NCBI RefSeq assembly: GCF_000381545.1
Contig: NZ_KB906673.1
Coordinates: 248,001-312,000, forward strand
Length of the DNA stretch: 64,000 nt
Direction of reading: 5' to 3'
DNA from: Rhodonellum psychrophilum GCM71 = DSM 17998
GTDB taxonomy: Bacteria; Bacteroidota; Bacteroidia; Cytophagales; Cyclobacteriaceae
Shown: positions 52,823-60,960 of the stretch, one piece after another
Layout: each line of letters opens with the position of its first letter
Numbering within the stretch: position 1 is the stretch's first letter
The notes under the pieces: model-generated
Databases searched by the model: none
What the model saw: the letters and a program-made list of their open reading frames with translations, nothing else
Told to the model about the DNA's origin: nothing
Made by a program: the position numbers and the translations under genes

Positions 52823-54457
52823 TTATTTATTGCCGTAGGCCTTGTCCAAGAAAAGATATCGGGCATCATTATTCGCCTTCATTACTTTTGATTCCGTATC
52901 CAGGATCATTACCGGAGGATTTGGATCTGCCGCTTGGGCCGCGGGCCATTCTACCTGATCGTTTCCGTTTGGATTGCCGGTTTTGATGAAATTGGCAAAG
53001 TAATTTTGCATCACTTCGGAGACCTTATAATCGTCTGCTGTCCAGGCAAAATCCTTGACCAAATGGAGATTTCCCATGCAATATTCTATTTCGCAAGCAT
53101 GGGGAGCACCGATTGCCTCCGGCATTTTGGCATCGGAATCATTGGAAGTAGTCCCTCCGGCAAGTCCGGTCGTCAGGTTTTGATCGACCAAAGGCGGACG
53201 AAGCTTGCTGTACAAATACCGGTAAACAGGTTGATCAGAATTTTTTCGGTGCAGGTCAAACCATTTCCAGGTACTGTATGCGATAAATCTGTCAGAAGCC
53301 AAATCAGTAGCCGATTGTTCGATTTCCTTTGCCGACCCGTAAGGATAAAGTTTCAAGACTTCCGCATGGTCATTTGGATAGGCTTCTTTCACTTTATCAA
53401 TGTAGTTTTTTTCGTCATAAGGAGCACCTTGCATAAATGCCATTCCCGGGATTTCTGCCGAATTCCATCCCAATAGCAAAGGGACTTGCGCCTGCTCTCT
53501 ATTGTTGAAAATTTCCGGAAGGGTTTTGGGCAAGAAATATCCATCCAATGCAATCGGAAATCCAAATCTTCCCGACTCATTATAAATCTCATAGATGTCC
53601 CTTGCAGGGAGTTTTCGCAGCTCGGCGATCGATGAAATGCCGGCCTTGGTGACAAATTCAGCACCTGCTTTCTCGGCTTCTGCCAAAGATACCGGAGCCA
53701 AGGTTGGATGGATTCCTGCACCGCTTTCTCCAATGGCACCTGCTATCAGGCCTTTGGCCAAGGGAGACGCCATTTGGTAACTTACCGCGATGGATCCTGC
53801 AGATTCACCGGCAATGGTTACCTTATTGGGGTCACCTCCAAAGGAAGCAATGTTTTCCTTCACCCATTTCAATGCTGCCAATTGGTCCAATAGACCATAA
53901 TTTCCAGATGCTTTGTAAGGCGCTTCTGCACTCAATTCAGGATGGGCAAGGAAGCCAAAGACATTTAATCTATAATTGACCGTCACAGCGACGATTCCTT
54001 TCTTAGCCATGCTTTCTCCATTGTACCTCGGCTCTGCTCCGTCACCGGCTACAAAACCTCCACCAAAGAAGTAAACCAAAACCGGAAGGTCTTTCGTGTC
54101 TCTTTTGGCCGGTGTCCAGACATTGAGGTAGAGACAATCTTCACTCACCCCGTCGGACCATGAATTCATGTCTCCGAACACGACAGTCTGCATGGGTCTA
54201 GGCCCAAACTTTTTGGTCTCTTTTACTTCCCCCCAATTTTCCATCGGCTGAGGCGCTTTCCACCTGAGCGCCTCTACCGGAGGTTGGGCAAAGGGAATTC
54301 CGAGGTAACTTTGAATGCCCGAATGGGTGTCATAATCTCCTTCGATGACACCAGTGGTCAGCGTGGCTTGCACAGGGAAACTGTTTTTCCCCTGTGCAAA
54401 TGCCCCAGCACAAGAAAGGAGAAGTAGGCTCAAAATATAAAATGCTTGTTTTTTCAT
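52823..54457 (-). CDS. Secreted type-B carboxylesterase
   Basis: A 544-residue exported esterase (signal MKKQAFYILSLLLLSCAGAFA). The type-B signature is SEDCLYLNVWTPAKRD; the oxyanion loop is VYFFGGGFVAGDG; the catalytic Ser lies in TIAGESAGSIAVSYQ; Glu and His of the triad are in LGWNSAEIPGMAF and GAPHACEIEY. Substrate is unknown; relatives hydrolyse p-nitrobenzyl, cocaine-type and acetyl esters. The frame is open 32 codons upstream of the preferred start at 54457. It is divergent from the NUDIX regulator, which probably controls it through the palindrome between them. Confidence 0.9.
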   Translation of the reverse strand: MKKQAFYILSLLLLSCAGAFAQGKNSFPVQATLTTGVIEGDYDTHSGIQSYLGIPFAQPPVEALRWKAPQPMENWGEVKETKKFGPRPMQTVVFGDMNSWSDGVSEDCLYLNVWTPAKRDTKDLPVLVYFFGGGFVAGDGAEPRYNGESMAKKGIVAVTVNYRLNVFGFLAHPELSAEAPYKASGNYGLLDQLAALKWVKENIASFGGDPNKVTIAGESAGSIAVSYQMASPLAKGLIAGAIGESGAGIHPTLAPVSLAEAEKAGAEFVTKAGISSIAELRKLPARDIYEIYNESGRFGFPIALDGYFLPKTLPEIFNNREQAQVPLLLGWNSAEIPGMAFMQGAPYDEKNYIDKVKEAYPNDHAEVLKLYPYGSAKEIEQSATDLASDRFIAYSTWKWFDLHRKNSDQPVYRYLYSKLRPPLVDQNLTTGLAGGTTSNDSDAKMPEAIGAPHACEIEYCMGNLHLVKDFAWTADDYKVSEVMQNYFANFIKTGNPNGNDQVEWPAAQAADPNPPVMILDTESKVMKANNDARYLFLDKAYGNK

Positions 54458-54470
54458 GTTGAATGGGTTT

Positions 54471-54497
54471 ACTATTGTCTCAATATGAAACAATAGT
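54471..54497. promoter_or_regulatory. Near-perfect 27-bp palindrome, likely operator of the NUDIX regulator
   Basis: Outer arms ACTATTGT (54471-54478) and ACAATAGT (54490-54497) are exact inverted repeats, and the TCA (54480-54482) and TGA (54486-54488) inner parts also pair. It lies 14 bases upstream of the carboxylesterase start and about 60 bases upstream of the regulator's start, where a repressor would block both. Confidence 0.65.
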
Positions 54498-54556
54498 AAT
54501 TGGATTTGAGGATAATTCCTACTTACTTGGCAACAATTTACAATCCTGAACAAAAA

Positions 54557-55273
54557 ATGAGTCTTCCTTTAGAAAACGATTTTATTCCACACTTGGCTTT
54601 TGATTCGGTGATTTTTGGGTTTTCGGGAGAAAAGTTGAAAATCCTCCTGATGGAATACCACAATACGGCCTGGCTGGCGCTGCCCGGAGGATTTGTAGGG
54701 AAAAATGAAAATCTCAATGACGCTGTCAGAAGAGGCCTCCAGGAGCGGACGGGATTGGACAAAATCTATTTGGAGCAGTTCTATACCTTTGGGGATTTGG
54801 CCCGTTTCAAGCCCGAGATCATGCAGACCATTTTGGCAGCCAATGGCCACCAGGTCGCGGCGGAAAATTGGATGCTGGATCGGTTTGTTTCTGTGGCTTA
54901 TTATGCCCTGATCAATTACCATGAAGTCGAGCCAAAACCGGATGCCTTATCGGATTCCATCGCTTGGTATGATGTAGACGCCCTTCCGGAATTGATCTTG
55001 GACCATTCGGAAATCGTCAAGAAGGCTTTGGAAACTTTAAAATCGAATATAGACAGGAAATTGGTCAGCATGAACCTTCTTCCGCCAAGGTTTACAATCA
55101 AGGAATTGCAGCAGGTATATGAGGCGATCTTGGGCGAAAAACTCCGCAGAACGACCTTCCAAAGGAAAATATTAAGCTTGGATATCCTCGAAAGACATGA
55201 AAAATTGTACAGCGGAAAATCACACAAAGCACCCTTTCTCTACAGTTTTAAGGGAAATCAAATGGGGAATTGA
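54557..55273 (+). CDS. NrtR/AraR-type regulator with inactive NUDIX domain
   Basis: A 238-residue protein. Residues 1-135 are a NUDIX fold (LAFDSVIFGFSGEKLKILLM). The Nudix box reads GGFVGKNENLNDAVRRGLQE and then RTGL, so the catalytic REx2EE glutamates are replaced by Gly and Arg, and hydrolysis is unlikely. Residues about 160-230 are the winged helix of NrtR-family regulators (LLPPRFTIKELQQVYEAIL, then RRTTFQRKILSLDILE). Such proteins sense ADP-ribose or sugars and repress linked genes. The divergent esterase and the intergenic palindrome suggest local control. Ligand unknown. Confidence 0.9.
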   Translation: MSLPLENDFIPHLAFDSVIFGFSGEKLKILLMEYHNTAWLALPGGFVGKNENLNDAVRRGLQERTGLDKIYLEQFYTFGDLARFKPEIMQTILAANGHQVAAENWMLDRFVSVAYYALINYHEVEPKPDALSDSIAWYDVDALPELILDHSEIVKKALETLKSNIDRKLVSMNLLPPRFTIKELQQVYEAILGEKLRRTTFQRKILSLDILERHEKLYSGKSHKAPFLYSFKGNQMGN

Positions 55274-55327
55274 AGATATAAATGCCTTAATTTTTTCGCC
55301 AAAGGATTTTTCATCCAACCCACGTTC

Positions 55328-56488
55328 TTATTTCCGGAGAAATGGCTTCAGGTCCACTTTCGTGGTCTTTTCCAAAAGCTGTTCGGCAAGGGCTTCCCCA
55401 AGTCCAGCAGAATGCTTGAATCCATGGCCACTACAGGCAGAGGCGATCAGGACCTCAGGAAAGTCGGGCATTTCATCGATCACAAAATTGGCGTCGGCAG
55501 TCATGGTGTAGAGACAGACCTTCGAATCTACAATCCGATTTTCAATCCCATGGATTCTTCCGGATATTTTTTGATCCAAAAACGCAATCTGTTCCTCGCT
55601 TGTCACTTCTCGGGAAACGGTATCCGGATGCCCTCTTTCCATAAATGATTCTGATGCCATTTTAATGGTCTGGCCGTCCAGGGATGGGAATCCATAGAGA
55701 AAATCTTCCGGATTTTCCCCAAACCCCCACATAAAAACAGGGGTTTTCCCAAGCTCAAAAAAGTCCTTGTTTTTAGGGATCCAGTGCAAAAGTTGCCGAC
55801 AGATTTTAAAATGGCTTTTTTCGGGTGCCGGCAAAAAATCCTTGATCCAGGGTCCTGAGCTGATAAGCGCCTTCCCCGCTTCAAAATCCCCATGGTTGGT
55901 CCGGATCAAAACGCCTCCGTCGGAAATGGGCTGTACACCGAATACTTTTGTATGGGTTTTGATCACCGCCCCATTTTTTTCAGCCAATGACAACTGAAGG
56001 GAAACCGCAAGTTCTGGTTTAAGAATCCCCGCGGACGGCTCAAAATACACCTTGCCTTCATCCTCCAAATTAAATTCCCTGAACCTTCTTTTCAGTTCCC
56101 GGCCATCAAAAACCTCATGTGGAATATTTCCTTCCTCAGAAAACTTGACGGTTCTGGCAAAAAAACCTTCCGATCCGTGTTTTGACCAGCTTTTTCCTCC
56201 TGAATCAAAGAGCAAACCGCCTGTGGTGATCATGACTTCCTGCCCGGTTTCCCTTTCCAGCTCGCGCCAGATTTCATGGGAGCGTTTGACCACCGGGACA
56301 AAATCCATTCCCTCACCAACAGCCAAGCGGGTGATCCTGGATTCGCCGTGCGTCGATCCCATGGTGTGGGGCGGGGAAAATTGATCGATACCCAAAATTC
56401 TTTTACCCGACTTACTCAATTGCCAAAGCGCCGAGGAGCCCAAAGCCCCCAAGCCAATCACGGCGATATCAAATGGTTTGCGCTGCAT
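55328..56488 (-). CDS. solA: FAD-dependent sarcosine/N-methyltryptophan-oxidase-like enzyme
   Basis: A 386-residue flavoenzyme. IAVIGLGALGSSALWQLSKS is the ADP-binding motif and HTMGSTHGESRITRLAVGEG the conserved region after it. The covalent-flavin-type cysteine is in VCLYTMTADANFVID, and SACSGHGFKHSAGLGE closes the active site. It oxidises N-methylated amino acids to release formaldehyde and H2O2. Substrate choice (sarcosine, N-methyl-tryptophan, pipecolate) cannot be decided. The gene is single, without adjacent catabolic partners. Confidence 0.87.
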   Translation of the reverse strand: MQRKPFDIAVIGLGALGSSALWQLSKSGKRILGIDQFSPPHTMGSTHGESRITRLAVGEGMDFVPVVKRSHEIWRELERETGQEVMITTGGLLFDSGGKSWSKHGSEGFFARTVKFSEEGNIPHEVFDGRELKRRFREFNLEDEGKVYFEPSAGILKPELAVSLQLSLAEKNGAVIKTHTKVFGVQPISDGGVLIRTNHGDFEAGKALISSGPWIKDFLPAPEKSHFKICRQLLHWIPKNKDFFELGKTPVFMWGFGENPEDFLYGFPSLDGQTIKMASESFMERGHPDTVSREVTSEEQIAFLDQKISGRIHGIENRIVDSKVCLYTMTADANFVIDEMPDFPEVLIASACSGHGFKHSAGLGEALAEQLLEKTTKVDLKPFLRK

Positions 56489-56737
56489 TTCGAAAGATTA
56501 TTTTTCCAGAAGGGTACAAAAATAGAAAAAATCAGATGCGGAACCATTGGGTTCAGGCATGTCGGTTGGTCTAAAATGCTTCCTGTTTTGACAAGTAGGC
56601 ATGAAAAGAGGGAGAATGCTTTTGTGGGCAGGTTTTTCAAGCCCATGGAATTTGGAAATCAACTGATTCTTGGCCTTTTTTTCTAGCGGATTCCATTTCC
56701 TTAAAACCCAGGTTTTCTTTACAAAAATCCATAAAAC

Positions 56738-56776
56738 AAAAAACCTTCTCCGTCCGGAAGACTTCGAAGGTTTTTT
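56738..56776. terminator. Terminator downstream of the gluconate-dehydrogenase-like genes
   Basis: AAAAAACCTTC and GAAGGTTTTTT (11-bp stem) with T-tract on both strands. It lies six bases past the stop codon of the minus-strand subunit gene. The remaining gap to solA (56489-56737) shows no gene. Confidence 0.85.
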
Positions 56777-56781
56777 GTTTG

Positions 56782-57381
56782 CTATTCGGTCCAGATTTTC
56801 CCGACATCGCTGTAGGGGATGCATCCCTCGTAAGGTCCGGGAATGGGATTGTAGGCGAGTATTTCCTTGCCCACTTTTTCGGATTGAAAATAGCCCATCA
56901 AGGCCAATTCTTTCATCATCCTGTAGAAAGGAAATTCTGTGGGTTCCCCAAAGGAAAATCCCCACATCGAACCGGGAAGCGGTCCGGATTTTTCCTCGAA
57001 ATCACGGATAAGTTGGTCTTGCTGTTCGGCACTGCCATTGGTGAAATCTTTTCCGAAAGCAGTATTTGCAGCGGCATTAAAACTATCCAATCCTCCGGAA
57101 AATCCCTTTTGGATGTCTTCTGGGAAGACTTTTTGCAGGATTTTATCGATAAACTGGTCTACGCCGACCTCCAAAGCGCCCGGTGTTGCGGTCTTCGGGA
57201 GGATTCTGTCCACGATCGCGGAGAGGGTTTTGGCTTGTGTTTCGGAAAGCACCTGTGGGATCCATGTCAATTTTGCTCCTGAGTCGCAGGATTGCATGAG
57301 GGCAGCCACCGTAGAACCGGTAAATGCATAGCCCAATATCATCGCGGTGCCTTTGAGGGCTTCTCTTCTGTTCATGGTCAT
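56782..57381 (-). CDS. Gluconate 2-dehydrogenase subunit 3 family protein
   Basis: A 199-residue protein with a twin-arginine-like start (MNRREALKG) and hydrophobic segment (ILGYAFTGSTVAALMQSC). The mature part LSETQAKTLSAIVDRILPKT followed by TPGALEVGVDQFIDKIL is typical of the small subunit that accompanies a membrane-bound sugar dehydrogenase. It starts four bases after the GMC oxidoreductase stop. In this arrangement it probably brings the flavoprotein through the Tat pathway, since the large subunit has no signal peptide. Regions NAAANTAFGKDFTNGSAEQQ and EFPFYRMMKELALMGYFQSE are conserved family blocks. Confidence 0.9.
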   Translation of the reverse strand: MTMNRREALKGTAMILGYAFTGSTVAALMQSCDSGAKLTWIPQVLSETQAKTLSAIVDRILPKTATPGALEVGVDQFIDKILQKVFPEDIQKGFSGGLDSFNAAANTAFGKDFTNGSAEQQDQLIRDFEEKSGPLPGSMWGFSFGEPTEFPFYRMMKELALMGYFQSEKVGKEILAYNPIPGPYEGCIPYSDVGKIWTE

Positions 57382-57385
57382 GGAA

Positions 57386-59092
57386 TTAAAGGTTGTTGCG
57401 GTTGATTTCCTTGGTTACATAATCGACAGCCCTTGCAGTCATCGCCATGTAGGTAATGGAAGGGTTTTGGGTTCCGGAAGAAGTCATACAAGCTCCATCG
57501 GTCACAAACACGTTTGGTACTGAATGGACCTGGTTGAAGCCGTTCAAGACAGAGGTTTTTGGATCCCGACCCATTCTGGCCATTCCCATTTCGTGCACAC
57601 CAACTCCCAAAGCGCCACTGTTGTCGTAGGTGTGGACGTTTTTCAAGCCTGCGGCTTCCAGCATTTCGGCGGCATCGGATTTGATGAATTCCCGCATTTT
57701 CATTTCGTTTTCTTTGTATCCCGCATCAAACACCAATTTTGGAAGTCCCCACTGATCCTTTTGGTTTTGGTCGAGATACATGAGGTTGTCATGGTAGGGC
57801 AATACTTCCCCGAATCCGGTCATGCCAAATCCCCAAGGACCGGCCTGCATCAATCCGTCTTTGAATTCCCCTCCAAAATCCTTCTCATTGGCACCTCGGC
57901 CCCAGCCTCCACGGCTTGCGCTGCCTTGGTAACCATAGCCACGGAGAAATTCACTTGTCTTGGTCTGTTCGTTGATGTTCCTGAACCTCGGAATGTAGAT
58001 CCCATTTGGGCGTCTGCCTTTGTAATACTGGTCTTCAAAACCATCAAAAGTACCCGAAGCACCCAATCTGTAGTGATGGTCCATGATGTTGTGTCCCAAT
58101 TCCCCGCTGTCATTGCCCAGCCCATTTGGAAAGCGATCGGAGGTGGAGTTGAGCATGATGGCAGCCGTTCCGGGGGCTGATGCGTTCAAAAAGATTATTC
58201 TTGCATAATACTCGATCATCTCCTTTGATTCCCGATCGATGATCCGGACGCCGGTGGCTTTTCCGGATTGCGCATCATAGATGACCGAGTGCACCATGGA
58301 GTTTGGACGCAGGGTCATGTTTCCAGTTTTGGCCGCATCCGGCAAAGCAACGCCATTGCTGCTGTAATAGGCGCCGTAAGGACAACCTCTTGAGCAACGG
58401 TTTCTGGATTGGCAAGCGCCGCGGCCGTTATGGGGTACGGTCAGGTTGGCTACCCGCCCGATGGTCATGTTCCGGTAATCAAATTTGCTTTCAATTTCTT
58501 TTTTGATGTGCTTTTCCAGGCAGTTGAGTTCCATCGGGGGTAAAAAATTTCCATCCGGAACATGGGCAAGACCCATTTTTTCTCCCGAAACCCCTATGTA
58601 ATTTTCAACATAGCCGTACCATGGCTCCAAATCCTTGTACCGAATCGGCCAATCCACAGCAATCCCTTCCTTGGCATTGGCCTCAAAATCCAAATCAGAC
58701 CAGCGGTAACACTGTCTGCCCCAAAGCAAGGACCGACCACCGACTACGTCTGCCCGTATCCAATCAAAACGCTGCTTTTCCTCATAGGGATCGGCTTTGT
58801 CATTGTGGTAAAAATGTTTGTTTTCTTCGCTGACAAAACCGCTTCTTGCCTGGATATAATAATCTTCGCGCTCACTGTAGGTGAGCCGATTGTTGTTTTC
58901 AAAATCCCAAGGATCCTTGTTCATGGTGGGATAATCCTCCACATGGGTGACCAATCGGCCCCTTTCCAGGACAAGGGTTTTCAGGCCTTTTTGACAAAGT
59001 TCCTTTGCCGCAAATCCACCGCTGATCCCGGAGCCCACCACGATGGCGTCATAGGTGTTTTCAGCGACTGCTTTAATATTGAGGTTACTCAT
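57386..59092 (-). CDS. GMC-family oxidoreductase (sugar/alcohol dehydrogenase large subunit)
   Basis: A 568-residue flavoprotein. FAD-binding motif: YDAIVVGSGISGGFAAKELCQKG. The segment ADVVGGRSLLWGRQCYRW and the CQSRNRCSRGCPYGAYYSS cysteine cluster are typical of the gluconate/fructose dehydrogenase branch of the GMC family. The C-terminal block GVHEMGMARMGRDPKTSVLN, followed by SVPNVFVTDGACMTSSGTQN, holds the catalytic His/Asn. With the subunit 3 gene four bases downstream it should form a periplasmic sugar or sugar-acid dehydrogenase. No cytochrome c subunit is adjacent. Its substrate is unknown. Confidence 0.92.
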   Translation of the reverse strand: MSNLNIKAVAENTYDAIVVGSGISGGFAAKELCQKGLKTLVLERGRLVTHVEDYPTMNKDPWDFENNNRLTYSEREDYYIQARSGFVSEENKHFYHNDKADPYEEKQRFDWIRADVVGGRSLLWGRQCYRWSDLDFEANAKEGIAVDWPIRYKDLEPWYGYVENYIGVSGEKMGLAHVPDGNFLPPMELNCLEKHIKKEIESKFDYRNMTIGRVANLTVPHNGRGACQSRNRCSRGCPYGAYYSSNGVALPDAAKTGNMTLRPNSMVHSVIYDAQSGKATGVRIIDRESKEMIEYYARIIFLNASAPGTAAIMLNSTSDRFPNGLGNDSGELGHNIMDHHYRLGASGTFDGFEDQYYKGRRPNGIYIPRFRNINEQTKTSEFLRGYGYQGSASRGGWGRGANEKDFGGEFKDGLMQAGPWGFGMTGFGEVLPYHDNLMYLDQNQKDQWGLPKLVFDAGYKENEMKMREFIKSDAAEMLEAAGLKNVHTYDNSGALGVGVHEMGMARMGRDPKTSVLNGFNQVHSVPNVFVTDGACMTSSGTQNPSITYMAMTARAVDYVTKEINRNNL

Positions 59093-59366
59093 TGGGGGTC
59101 TTAGGGTTAAATAGGTTTTAGATGATGGAAATAGGGATTCAAATTATAAAAAATGGAGGGAATAAAAAACCGCTATTTTTTTGAAGTCAAGAAAATATGG
59201 GGATTGGGTAAATTACGGGCAGTGGCAGCATCGCTTCTCAATTATTTGTCAATAACATTTCGTTTAACCCGGTTTTCTTCGGGTTTCAATTTATTCTTCT
59301 TTTTAAAAAAACTAATCCCTGGGAATCTGGATTTCCTACGGAAATAAAAACCAGATCGGCTTCATT

Positions 59367-60875
59367 TTACCTTATCAAGGTAATCAACTCTGCCACACAA
59401 ACTGGCTTCTCCGAACCCCTGGACTCCATTTCGGCATAGATAAATAGTTTGAATCCGCCATCATTGGTTTCCTCCACATTGATCAATCTTGCCTTTAGCC
59501 TAACCTGGTCTCCTGAATAAACCGGTGCTGGGAAGCGCACTTTGTTTACGCCATAATTGAGGGCCATTTCGATTCCCTCCAATGGAAGCAAATCAACCAA
59601 CAACTTGGGGACCAAAGAAAGCGTGAGGTACCCGTGGGCAATGTTTTTTCCTCCGGGCAAGAGGGCTTTGGCTTTTTCGGTGTCCACATGGATCCATTGA
59701 AAGTCATCCGTGGTTTCAGCAAATTTTTGGATGACCTCTTGGGAAACCGTTGTCCAACTGCTGATCCCCAATTCTTGTCCAACATGCTTTTTCAAATCTC
59801 CCAAAGTTTTGAAGGAAATAGGTATTGATGCATTGGATCCAATGGGTTTTGTATTCTGGGATAGCGATTTTTGAATGGCTTTCTTTTCTTCTTCCCAATC
59901 GCCAACCTTGACGATGGCTTTTCCCATCACTTTTCTATCCAAAAGTTCCTGAAGGGCATTCGGTGCGGATTCCAAATCATAGACTTTGTGGATGTGCTGG
60001 CTGATTTTGCCCGACTGGATCATGGACAGCAACTCCATGATATTTTGCTGGTTTTTTTTAGGTTCTTCCTGGGAAAATCTTCCCCAAAATACGCCCATTA
60101 CCGCACAGCCTTTCAAGAGCACCAGATTGAAGGGCAGCTGCGGAATGTCCCCGGCAGCAAAGCCCACTACCAAATACCTTCCTTTCCAGGCCATTCCCCG
60201 TAATGCTGGTTCGGCATACTTTCCCCCGACCACATCCAGCACCACATCCACTCCTTTTCCCTCCGTGATTTCTTTTATCCTCTCTTTGAGATTTTCCTGC
60301 TCATAGTTGATCCGCTCATCAGCTCCCTTTGCTTGGCAAATGGCCAGTTTTTCGGCTGAGGAGGCTGCTGCGATGACTTTTGCACCCATCGCTTTCCCGA
60401 GCTCGACCGCTGCCAAACCCACTCCGCCGGAGGCGCCAAGCACCAAGAGGGTTTCACCCGCTTGGAGAATTGCCCTGTCTTTCAGCGCATGGTAGGCGGT
60501 GCCAAAGGTGTAAAGCGTCGAAGCGGCTGTCAAATAATCCAGATCGGGAGGAATCGGGAAGATCCTGTCTGCTTTGACCACTACTTTTTCGGCAAATCCA
60601 CCCCAGCCACAAAGCGCCAGGACCCTTTGGCCCTTTTTCAGGTTTTTGACTTTTGTCCCGACGGCTTCCACCAGGCCGGAGACTTCCCCACCGGGTGAAA
60701 ATGGCAATTCCGGCTTGAACTGGTATTTGTTCTGAATGATCAGGATGTCGGGAAAATTCACGCTGCAGGCTTTTACCGCAATGAGAACCTCATCTTCTTT
60801 GGGAACAGGGTTTTTTGTCTCCGTGTAAATCAGTTGATCGGGCAAGCCAAACCGGGTGCATAGTATCGCTTTCAT
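59367..60875 (-). CDS. Fusion of a quinone-oxidoreductase-type MDR enzyme and a MaoC-like hydratase
   Basis: A 502-residue two-domain protein. Residues 1-325 are a zinc-free medium-chain dehydrogenase (quinone oxidoreductase type): VKACSVNFPDILIIQNKYQ, LPFSPGGEVSGLVEAVG, and the NADPH site LLVLGASGGVGLAAVELGKA. Residues about 350-502 are a MaoC/hot-dog hydratase-like domain: WTTVSQEVIQKFAETTDDFQ with WIHVD next, and GGKNIAHGYLTLSL with the catalytic Asp/His pattern. The pairing suggests reduction and hydration of an enoyl-CoA-like substrate in one chain. Joined domains, no internal stop or frame change. Divergent from the dipeptidase gene. Confidence 0.85.
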   Translation of the reverse strand: MKAILCTRFGLPDQLIYTETKNPVPKEDEVLIAVKACSVNFPDILIIQNKYQFKPELPFSPGGEVSGLVEAVGTKVKNLKKGQRVLALCGWGGFAEKVVVKADRIFPIPPDLDYLTAASTLYTFGTAYHALKDRAILQAGETLLVLGASGGVGLAAVELGKAMGAKVIAAASSAEKLAICQAKGADERINYEQENLKERIKEITEGKGVDVVLDVVGGKYAEPALRGMAWKGRYLVVGFAAGDIPQLPFNLVLLKGCAVMGVFWGRFSQEEPKKNQQNIMELLSMIQSGKISQHIHKVYDLESAPNALQELLDRKVMGKAIVKVGDWEEEKKAIQKSLSQNTKPIGSNASIPISFKTLGDLKKHVGQELGISSWTTVSQEVIQKFAETTDDFQWIHVDTEKAKALLPGGKNIAHGYLTLSLVPKLLVDLLPLEGIEMALNYGVNKVRFPAPVYSGDQVRLKARLINVEETNDGGFKLFIYAEMESRGSEKPVCVAELITLIR

Positions 60876-60919
60876 ATAGAAAAATTTTGGTTAAAATAGG
60901 CAATTCCTTTTTTAAAACG

Positions 60920-60927
60920 TAATTTTG
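60920..60927 (+). promoter_or_regulatory. Putative -7 box for the dipeptidase gene
   Basis: TAATTTTG fits TAnnTTTG and lies 33 bases before the ATG at 60961. The same context (GTAATTTTRAGGCCTT) occurs ahead of secA. No clear -33 element is seen. Confidence 0.4.
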
Positions 60928-60960
60928 AGGCCTTCATTCGACAACAGAACAAACCCATAT

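Noticed and set aside
56498-56965. 155-codon minus-strand frame across the solA-subunit 3 gap
   Set aside because: It crosses a clear terminator hairpin and overlaps a real gene in another frame.
59256-59277. Hairpin AACCCG...CGGGTT between the GMC gene and the MDR-MaoC fusion
   Set aside because: The stem is only about six base pairs and has no other similarity to the repeat family or to a terminator.
59153-59347. 64-codon plus-strand frame between the GMC gene and the fusion gene
   Set aside because: Composition is AT-rich and irregular, no ribosome site or domain; likely non-coding.
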